10,464 bases of DNA from a bacterium. GTDB lineage: Bacteria > Patescibacteriota > Minisyncoccia > UBA6257 > Colwellbacteraceae. A program made the translations under genes and the position numbers. Numbering within the stretch: position 1 is the first letter of the stretch; every line of letters begins with the position of its first letter. Shown here one piece after another: positions 6,222-10,464 of this stretch. Under the pieces are notes generated by a model that did no database searches, was not told the DNA's origin, and saw only the letters and a program-made list of their open reading frames with translations. The stretch lies in assembly GCA_021811305.1 (NCBI GenBank), contig JAJZPD010000024.1, positions 1 through 10,464 of the forward strand. Direction: 5' to 3'.

Positions 6222-6845
6222 GTGGAAGAACGAGGAGATGAACGTTTCGACGTTTTCGAGGACTTTTTGTTCTCCGCCATTCCTGAAGAGAAGAGAGAAC
6301 TGATAATGGACATACTCGAGGCCGACATGGTTGGCGTGCGGAAAGTTGAGCGGAATTATTTCCGCGCTAAGCTCCGCCTTGAACCAAAACCGGTTATGAG
6401 GTCTTTCCCCCTGCGGATCGACAACACCCTGTCCTTAAAAGACAGGCTGACTCTTGGACGTTACGCGCTCGTTAACGAGAACGTTCCCAGAATTTGCGCG
6501 GTGCGACAATTAGACGGTTGCGACGAAAGAGAGGTCGCTTTGTTGCATTTAGGCACGACGGCGGACTCGAATAGCGCCGTAACCATCATGCACGAACAAG
6601 GCCTTGAATCGCTTTCTTATGTTGAACTTCTGGCTTTCGCTATCCAGTATCCCGAGGTGGTCCGCAGCTTGTCTGTTGTGGCTCTGAAGCCAATCTGGAA
6701 TCCGAACGGCAGGTATTGGTGCGTTGCTCAAACAGCGGTTGTTTCTGGGAGAGAAAAAGGAGTAATGCTTGGGCTGCCGCCGTTCGACGGCAATCCATGG
6801 CACTCCGACGACCACTATCTGGTGCGCAAGCGAAAGGTCGCGTGA
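6222..6845 (+). CDS. Hypothetical protein, 207 aa
   Basis: I cannot name the family. It starts at GTG with AGGAGG 6 nt upstream and ends with TGA at 6843-6845. The N-terminus is acidic and helical (residues 1-45), followed by a mixed segment with DNTLSLKDRLTLGRYALVN (about 67-85). Residues 105-120 read ALLHLGTTADSNSAV, then helices with LSYVELLAFAIQYPEVVRSLSVVAL. The C-terminal 50 residues are beta-type with aromatic spacing (PIWNPNGRYWCVAQ ... PPFDGNPWHSDDHYLVRKRK). The C-terminal layout reminds me of small uncharacterised proteins seen in Parcubacteria genomes, but this is from memory and unverified. There are no membrane segments or signal peptide, so it is probably cytoplasmic. It shares an operon with the 92-aa gene 27 bp downstream. 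Confidence 0.8.
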   Translation: MEERGDERFDVFEDFLFSAIPEEKRELIMDILEADMVGVRKVERNYFRAKLRLEPKPVMRSFPLRIDNTLSLKDRLTLGRYALVNENVPRICAVRQLDGCDEREVALLHLGTTADSNSAVTIMHEQGLESLSYVELLAFAIQYPEVVRSLSVVALKPIWNPNGRYWCVAQTAVVSGREKGVMLGLPPFDGNPWHSDDHYLVRKRKVA

Positions 6846-6857
6846 TTGTGTTGGTTT

Positions 6858-6864
6858 AGGGGGG
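6858..6864 (+). promoter_or_regulatory. Shine-Dalgarno site of the 92-aa gene
   Basis: AGGGGGG lies 8 nt before ATG 6873. It supports this ATG over the in-frame TTG at 6846, which has no such site. Confidence 0.55.
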
Positions 6865-6872
6865 TGCTCTGG

Positions 6873-7151
6873 ATGTCGGATGCGGCTGTAAAGATGGCGT
6901 CGGAGATTCGCGAGCACGTTGAGTTCAGTGTCGAGGCTATCATGTCGGAGCTAGACGACCTGTTCGATGAAATCGAAAAGTTTCACCGCGACTTCGATCG
7001 CTCTGACGCCGGCGTCGATACCGATACGGCACAGATGCTTTCAGAAACCCTTTATGACACCTATAAGGCCGCTCTAGATGTTGTTGGGCAACTCAGAAAG
7101 CTGCGAGCGCTAGAGCGGGAGCTGCGTGTCAACATTATTGTTCTCAAGTGA
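6873..7151 (+). CDS. Small acidic helical protein, 92 aa
   Basis: No known family is recognised. It starts at ATG 6873, chosen because of the AGGGGGG 8 nt upstream, and ends with TGA at 7149-7151. The sequence is almost all helix-forming: an acidic first half (EIREHVEFSVEAIMSELDDLFDEIEKFHRDFD, split here as helix 1) and a basic last helix (VVGQLRKLRALERELRVN), separated by a short DAGVDTDTAQ stretch. This would make a helical hairpin or short coiled coil, suggesting a dimeric or partner-binding protein. It follows the 207-aa gene by 27 bp and is closed by a strong terminator, so the two form a unit. There is no cysteine, membrane segment or signal peptide. A two-component function with the 207-aa protein is possible but untested. 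Confidence 0.75.
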   Translation: MSDAAVKMASEIREHVEFSVEAIMSELDDLFDEIEKFHRDFDRSDAGVDTDTAQMLSETLYDTYKAALDVVGQLRKLRALERELRVNIIVLK

Positions 7152-7155
7152 ACTA

Positions 7156-7208
7156 GCCCGCCGATGAGGTTTCGAAGTATGAAGATTCGAACCTAGGCGG
7201 GCTTTTTT
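7156..7208 (+). terminator. Strong intrinsic terminator
   Basis: GCCCGCC (7156-7162) pairs with GGCGGGC (7196-7202), followed at once by six T. Inside, AGGTTTCGAA and TTCGAACCT make a second stem with one bulge. It ends the 6222-7151 operon. Confidence 0.9.
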
Positions 7209-7225
7209 AATAATTAGCCCTAAGT

Positions 7226-7231
7226 TATAAT
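7226..7231 (+). promoter_or_regulatory. -10 box of the LamG-pilin gene
   Basis: A consensus TATAAT lies just after the terminator. The -35 is poor because the expected position falls in the terminator T-run. The transcript would start near 7238, ruling out the in-frame TTG at 7233 as start codon and giving a leader of about 50 nt to ATG 7290. Confidence 0.5.
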
Positions 7232-7275
7232 TTTGGGACGAAGCGCGCTTTTAAGAAGGTTAAGCTGCGAAAATA

Positions 7276-7295
7276 AACCATTATCAAAAATGGTT
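7276..7295. promoter_or_regulatory. Perfect inverted repeat at the pilin start region
   Basis: AACCATT (7276-7282) and AATGGTT (7289-7295) are perfect 7-bp arms around a 6-nt loop. The second arm contains the ATG at 7290. It could be a repressor site or an mRNA hairpin that masks this start. Confidence 0.4.
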
Positions 7296-8591
7296 GTCCC
7301 ATCGAAGATGTTTTTGAATAAGCTTGCGGATCTGCGATTAAGACGGAATATTTTGGTGCGTTGGCAAGAAGCCGACTCTTTTACTCTTATCGAGCTTCTT
7401 ATCGTCATAGCCATCATCGGCATACTCGCCGCCGCCGTCGTCCTGGTCTTAAATCCCCAGCAGATGATCGCGCAAGGCCGCGATTCGACGAGGCTGCAGG
7501 ACATAAAAACCCTGAACAGCGCCATCGGCGAATATCTCGCCAACGGCAACACCGCTCTCGGGACGGCCAATGTGGTCTATGTTTCTGTGCCGGACCCCAC
7601 GCTGGCCTCCGGCGCCACTTCGACCTGCGCCTCGCTAGGCCTTCCCGCTCTGCCGTCCGGATGGATCTATAATTGCGTTTCGACGACTACTCTGCAGGAG
7701 ACTAACGGTTCCGGATGGATGCCTGTAAATTTTCATAGCATTTCCACCGGCACGCCTCTTCCCACCCTTCCCATCGACCCGACTAACACTACCTCATCGG
7801 GAGAGTTCTATACCTACGCCACCAACGGAACCAGCTACGAGCTTACCGCCCACTTCGAGTCCAACAATTACCAGACTTACGCCGCCTCAGACGGCGGGCC
7901 GGACCCTTCGGCTTACGAAGCCGGAACCAGCTTGACGCTGACGCCATTCATTCACGGAATGGTTGCTTACTGGCCTCTGGCGGAAGGAACGGGATTGACA
8001 GCCTATGACCATTCGGGTTGGGGAAATAACGGGACATTGTCGGCTACGACGGATACTCCGGTGTGGACGGCCAATTGTTTCAACGCCAAAACCTGTTTAA
8101 CCTTCGATGGGCTGGATGACTATGTCAATTTCGGCACGCCGGCCAATTTTGATAATCTGAATGCCACTTTTATCGCGTGGATCAATACGACCTACACCTT
8201 TTCCGACATGCGTATCATAGTCAACCAGGCGACTTCGACCCACAACTTTCTGATGATTATGAATTCCGGTAATATTGTGGCCGCTACGGTGCAAGGAAGC
8301 ACGACGCAATGGGAGCAAACCCAGAATACCTACAATGACGGCAAGTGGCATATGGTCGCCGCGGTCCGGAACGGCGACAATGCCGGCAACTTGCAGATTT
8401 ACGTTGATGGGCAGGCCGTGGCTCTGACTACCAATACCGGAAACAGCTGGAGCATGTCCGACACGGCAAAGATGGGCGCCAAGTCCAGTTCACAATTCTT
8501 CTACGGAGGCGAGATTAGTAAGTCGTATGTCTTTAATACGGCTTTGACCGCCGCCCAGATCCAGGCGATCTACAACGCGGAGAAGCCGTAG
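7290..8591 (+). CDS. Type IV pilin-like protein with C-terminal LamG domain
   Basis: 433 aa counted from ATG 7290. The signal SFTLIELLIVIAIIG is at 30-44: predicted cut after Ser30, mature E5 = Glu35, helix about 31-55. Residues 60-220 match the scaffold of the first pilin (GRDSTRLQDI, VVYVSVPDP, Cys113 and Cys129, LPSGW, LPIDP, ASDGGPD). Residues about 224-430 are a LamG/concanavalin-like (Laminin_G_3 type) domain: VAYWPLAEGTG, CLTFDGLDDYVNFG, TFIAWINT, DGKWHMVAAVRNG, LQIYVDGQAV and final ALTAAQIQAIYN. Such domains bind sugars or proteins, so an adhesive pilus or pseudopilus head is likely. The start is uncertain: ATG 7308 and TTG 7353 (after AGACGG, 6 nt) would give shorter leaders of 24 and 9 residues; TTG 7233 would lie upstream of the likely transcription start. 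The gene ends TAG followed directly by TAA. Confidence 0.88.
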   Translation: MVVPSKMFLNKLADLRLRRNILVRWQEADSFTLIELLIVIAIIGILAAAVVLVLNPQQMIAQGRDSTRLQDIKTLNSAIGEYLANGNTALGTANVVYVSVPDPTLASGATSTCASLGLPALPSGWIYNCVSTTTLQETNGSGWMPVNFHSISTGTPLPTLPIDPTNTTSSGEFYTYATNGTSYELTAHFESNNYQTYAASDGGPDPSAYEAGTSLTLTPFIHGMVAYWPLAEGTGLTAYDHSGWGNNGTLSATTDTPVWTANCFNAKTCLTFDGLDDYVNFGTPANFDNLNATFIAWINTTYTFSDMRIIVNQATSTHNFLMIMNSGNIVAATVQGSTTQWEQTQNTYNDGKWHMVAAVRNGDNAGNLQIYVDGQAVALTTNTGNSWSMSDTAKMGAKSSSQFFYGGEISKSYVFNTALTAAQIQAIYNAEKP

Positions 8592-8700
8592 TAAAAGTGC
8601 AAAACAAAGAAGCGCAAAGCTTAAAGCGCAAAGCGCAAAAGAATTGACGACTAACGATCCGCCGTTGTTTTTAGTTTTTAGCTTTGCGTTTTACGCTTCC
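8592..8700. repeat. AT-rich palindromic repeat, copy A
   Basis: The segment has repeated AAGCGCAAAGC-like units (8609-8640) and their complement (GCTTTGCGTTTTACGCTTCC, 8681-8700), so it can fold into a long imperfect hairpin. In reverse complement it matches the element at 9523-9637 in shared blocks: CGCAAAGC, AAAAACTAAAA, AACGGC, GATCGTTA and TTTTGCGCTTTAAG. It directly follows the pilin stop and may also end transcription. Confidence 0.75.
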
Positions 8701-8707
8701 TAAACCC

Positions 8708-8779
8708 GTCCGTGTTTGTAATTTAGGATTTATAGTTTGTGATTTGTTTAGGATTTCGTATTTAGAGTTTCGAATTTGG
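8708..8779 (+). repeat. GATTT-type interspersed repeat, copy 2
   Basis: A run of short units (AATTTAGGATTT, GTGATTTG, TTTAGGATTTCG, TTTAGAGTTTCG, AATTTGG). Its last 33 bases (8747-8779) match the minus strand of 3206-3238 at 26 positions. The stretch 8592-8856 between pilin and MFS genes therefore consists of two adjacent repeat types plus about 75 bp with the MFS promoter. Confidence 0.6.
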
Positions 8780-8839
8780 CCAATTGCTGGCCGCTATTTT
8801 CCGCTTTGCACTCGTATTTATCTACTGGCGATTTTTTAT

Positions 8840-8845
8840 TATACT
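8840..8845 (+). promoter_or_regulatory. -10 box of the half-MFS gene
   Basis: TATACT ends 11 nt before ATG 8857, giving a leader of only about 5 nt. No Shine-Dalgarno is present between them. It makes the upstream in-frame TTG at 8776 unlikely as start. Confidence 0.45.
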
Positions 8846-8856
8846 TCCGGTATCTA

Positions 8857-9522
8857 ATGAAGATAAAAATAGACATCGACATCAACGTCAATAAGGTGGT
8901 GAAATATATGGTCGGCGCCGACCTGCTTTTCACTGGCAGCTGGAGTTTTATCCAGCCGATCTTTTCAATCTTCGTCATTAAGGACATCGCCGGAGCGACC
9001 ATCATCACCGCCGGAGTGGCCGCGGCTTTGTACTGGATAGTAAAATCGCTGTTGCAGATACCGGTGGCGAACTTCCTAGACAAGACGGACGGTGAGAAGG
9101 ACGATTTTTATGCTCTAGTGTTCTCCGTTACTTTGGCGGCTTTCGCCGCATTCAGTTTTATGTTGGTTAAAAACATCTGGAGCCTTTTCGTCGTGCAGAT
9201 GCTTTACGCGATCGCCATGGCTTTTTATATTCCCTCCTGGTCGGGCATCTTTTCCCGCCATCTCGATGCCAAGCGCTTCGCTTTCGATTGGTCGCTCGAT
9301 TCCACTGCGATCGGTCTGACCGCTTTCGTCACCTCTCTCGTCGGTAGCGTTATGGCGCAATGGATCGGATTTCAGGCTGTTTTTCTCGTGGTCGGAGCAT
9401 TTTCCCTTATGTCGGCCATGCTGCTCTACTTCGCTCCCAACGTCTTCCTGCCTAAGCAGACCAGCAATAAAGAGGCACCGATTGCCTTGAAGGACCACTC
9501 CTCCCCGACGAACGTAGGATAA
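8857..9522 (+). CDS. Half-size MFS-like membrane protein (six helices)
   Basis: 222 aa from ATG 8857 to TAA 9520-9522. Six hydrophobic segments are visible, at about 15-40, 47-70, 82-102, 106-130, 145-168 and 171-193. The loop after segment 2 (NFLDKTDGEKDDF) resembles MFS motif A (GxLaDrxGrr), and segment 4 holds YAIAMAFYIPSWSGIFSRH, a common MFS-type helix. A normal MFS carrier has 12 helices and about 400 residues, so this is one six-helix half. The tail after about 195 is hydrophilic, and the frame ends cleanly with no downstream remnant, so it looks like a true short protein and not a recent break. It could act as a homodimer; substrate unknown. The gene is bracketed by inverted copies of an AT-rich repeat. 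Confidence 0.75.
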   Translation: MKIKIDIDINVNKVVKYMVGADLLFTGSWSFIQPIFSIFVIKDIAGATIITAGVAAALYWIVKSLLQIPVANFLDKTDGEKDDFYALVFSVTLAAFAAFSFMLVKNIWSLFVVQMLYAIAMAFYIPSWSGIFSRHLDAKRFAFDWSLDSTAIGLTAFVTSLVGSVMAQWIGFQAVFLVVGAFSLMSAMLLYFAPNVFLPKQTSNKEAPIALKDHSSPTNVG

Positions 9523-9637
9523 AGAAAGCGCAAAGATAAAAGCGCAAAGCGAAAAACTAAAAGCTAAAAATAACGGCAAACCGCCGATCGTTAATTGCTT
9601 TGCATTTTGCGCTTTAAGTTTTGCGTTTTTTTTGCGC
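9523..9637. repeat. AT-rich palindromic repeat, copy B
   Basis: It begins at the base after the MFS stop and runs to the polX -10 box. AAAGCGCAAAG units on the left (9525-9550) pair imperfectly with GCTTTGC, TTGCGCTTTAAG and TTTTGCG on the right (9597-9626), around AACGGC...GCCG. It is in inverted orientation to copy A at 8592-8700. The T-run at 9626-9633 makes it a plausible terminator for the MFS gene. Confidence 0.75.
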
Positions 9638-9643
9638 TATAAT
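9638..9643 (+). promoter_or_regulatory. -10 box of polX
   Basis: A consensus TATAAT lies 6 nt before ATG 9650 with no Shine-Dalgarno between, the same geometry as at the Clp operon. It adjoins repeat copy B, so the repeat supplies the -35 region; no good -35 hexamer is seen. Confidence 0.55.
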
Positions 9644-9649
9644 TTACTT

Positions 9650-10464
9650 ATGGACAACCAGGAAGTCGCCAGGATACTCCGGGAGATAGGCGAGTATTTG
9701 GAGATGGATGAAGTTCCCTTTAAGCCGCGCGCCTATGAGAAGGCGTCGAGCGCCATCGCCGACCTGGGAACGGAGTTGCGCGACATCTACGACAAGGGCG
9801 GGCTGGAGGCTCTGGAGAAGGTCCCCGGGGTGGGTGTATCTATCGCCGAGAAGATTGAAGAACTCTTGAAAACCGGCCGCCTCAAGTATTACGAAGGGCT
9901 GAAAAAGAAGACGCCGGTTGATTTTTCGAGCTTCGCCGGCCTCGAAGGTCTGGGCCCGAAGTCTATAAAGAAACTATATAAAGAGCTGGGAATAAGGAAC
10001 CGGATTGACCTCGAGAAAGCGGCTAAGGCTGGGAAGATACGCCGCCTCGAGGGCTTCGGGAAAAAATCCGAGGAGAAGATTCTCGCGGCGCTGGAATTTG
10101 CCAGCAAGTCTTCGGGCAGATTTCTTTTGGGAGACATTCTGCCGCTCAGCGAGTCGATCAAGGAGCGCTTGGCCGAATTGAAAGAGGTTAAGAGAATTGT
10201 CGTTGCTGGTTCGCTCCGCAGGCGCAAGGAAACGATTGGCGACGTCGATATCCTGGTTATTTCCGACAAGCCGAAAACGGTGATGGGCAAGTTCGTTTCC
10301 TTAAAAGAGGTAGTCCGCGTTCTGGCAAAAGGGGAGACGAAGTCCTCGGTGAAGCTTAAGACCGGGATAGACGTCGATCTGCGCGTCGTGCCCGAGGAGT
10401 CTTACGGAGCGGCGATTAATTATTTTACCGGATCGAAATCGCATAACGTTTCACTGCGGGAGAT
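9650..10464 (+). CDS. polX: DNA polymerase/3'-5' exonuclease PolX, N-terminal part
   Basis: The frame is open from ATG 9650 to the window end; 271 residues are visible and the 3' part is missing. It is a family X (pol beta-like) DNA polymerase that fills short gaps in base excision repair. The 8-kDa-like helical region is residues 1-85, with helix-hairpin-helix motifs at 55-66 (LEKVPGVGVSIA) and 98-107 (LEGLGPKSIK) and a third, weaker one at 133-142. The nucleotidyltransferase palm follows: AGSLRRRKETIGDVDILV (186-203) with metal-binding Asp198 and Asp200, and DVDLRVV (241-247) with Asp243. GAAINYFTGSKSHN (253-266) is the usual segment after it. Bacterial PolX normally continues with a thumb and a C-terminal PHP exonuclease, expected beyond the window. 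ATG 9650 fits the family N-terminus (MDNQEVARIL) and follows a TATAAT by 6 nt, suggesting leaderless expression. Confidence 0.93.
   Translation, partial: MDNQEVARILREIGEYLEMDEVPFKPRAYEKASSAIADLGTELRDIYDKGGLEALEKVPGVGVSIAEKIEELLKTGRLKYYEGLKKKTPVDFSSFAGLEGLGPKSIKKLYKELGIRNRIDLEKAAKAGKIRRLEGFGKKSEEKILAALEFASKSSGRFLLGDILPLSESIKERLAELKEVKRIVVAGSLRRRKETIGDVDILVISDKPKTVMGKFVSLKEVVRVLAKGETKSSVKLKTGIDVDLRVVPEESYGAAINYFTGSKSHNVSLRE

Noticed and set aside
7156..7202. tRNA T-arm-like sequence (GATTCGAACC)
   Set aside because: It is the inner stem of a terminator with a matching GC stem and a T-run; no tRNA arms surround it.
8609..8640. CRISPR-like array of AAGCGCAAAG units
   Set aside because: Units are about 10 nt without unique spacers of constant length, and complementary units follow, so it is a palindromic repeat.
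8776..8856. TTG at 8776 as start of the MFS-like protein
   Set aside because: The added 27 residues overlap the repeat and the -10 box, and no Shine-Dalgarno precedes the TTG.
9889..10290. Minus-strand open frame (133 codons) inside polX
   Set aside because: It overlaps clear PolX helix-hairpin-helix and palm motifs and its translation is low-complexity Ser/Arg/Leu-rich.
1..10464. Alternative genetic code with UGA read as glycine
   Set aside because: Several well-defined genes end at TGA (606, 3647, 6845, 7151) with no coding continuing after it, so the standard bacterial code applies.

Overview
The window looks like a chromosomal segment of a Candidate Phyla Radiation (Patescibacteria, probably Parcubacteria-like) bacterium. 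Pointers are the short modular type IV pilin-like proteins, a membrane-anchored Clp-type ATPase behind a tiny membrane protein, a six-helix half-size MFS protein, a cysteine-free family 4 uracil-DNA glycosylase, and AT-rich repeats between genes. TGA is used as a stop throughout, so the recoded CPR code (UGA = Gly) does not apply. The lineage is inferred from architecture, not from a marker gene.

Layout. (1) 1-1250: two AT-rich plus-strand genes, a 5'-truncated ORF with ChaN/Tiki/EreA-like motifs and an unknown 152-aa protein; composition differs from the rest. (2) 1260-3089, minus strand: a two-gene operon of a family 4-like uracil-DNA glycosylase followed 9 bp later by a pilin-like protein with a beta-rich head. 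(3) 3090-3305: divergent intergenic region with a stem-loop, a repeat copy and two back-to-back promoters. (4) 3306-6157: a 113-aa membrane protein overlapping (ATGA) a Clp-type double AAA+ ATPase with two N-terminal membrane helices. (5) 6222-7151: two unknown small genes with strong Shine-Dalgarno sites, closed by a clear terminator. (6) 7290-8591: a second pilin-like protein carrying a C-terminal LamG/concanavalin-like domain. (7) 8592-9645: a half-MFS gene flanked by two inverted copies of an AT-rich repeat of about 110 bp. (8) 9650-end: the N-terminal part of a family X DNA polymerase (PolX).

How it fits together. The two pilin-like proteins share one scaffold (leader, helix, a Cys pair exactly 16 residues apart, SGW and ADGG-type landmarks) but carry different heads, suggesting interchangeable surface-binding modules of a pilus or pseudopilus. 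The Clp-type ATPase has a normal-looking second ATPase module, but its first module has lost several catalytic signatures and both pore-loop tyrosines are absent. It may be a membrane-bound remodelling factor rather than a standard ClpP-linked unfoldase. Several genes (UDG, the Clp operon, polX, and nearly MFS) have a TATA(A/C)T -10 hexamer only 6-11 nt before the start codon and no Shine-Dalgarno site, which suggests leaderless initiation alongside SD-led genes.
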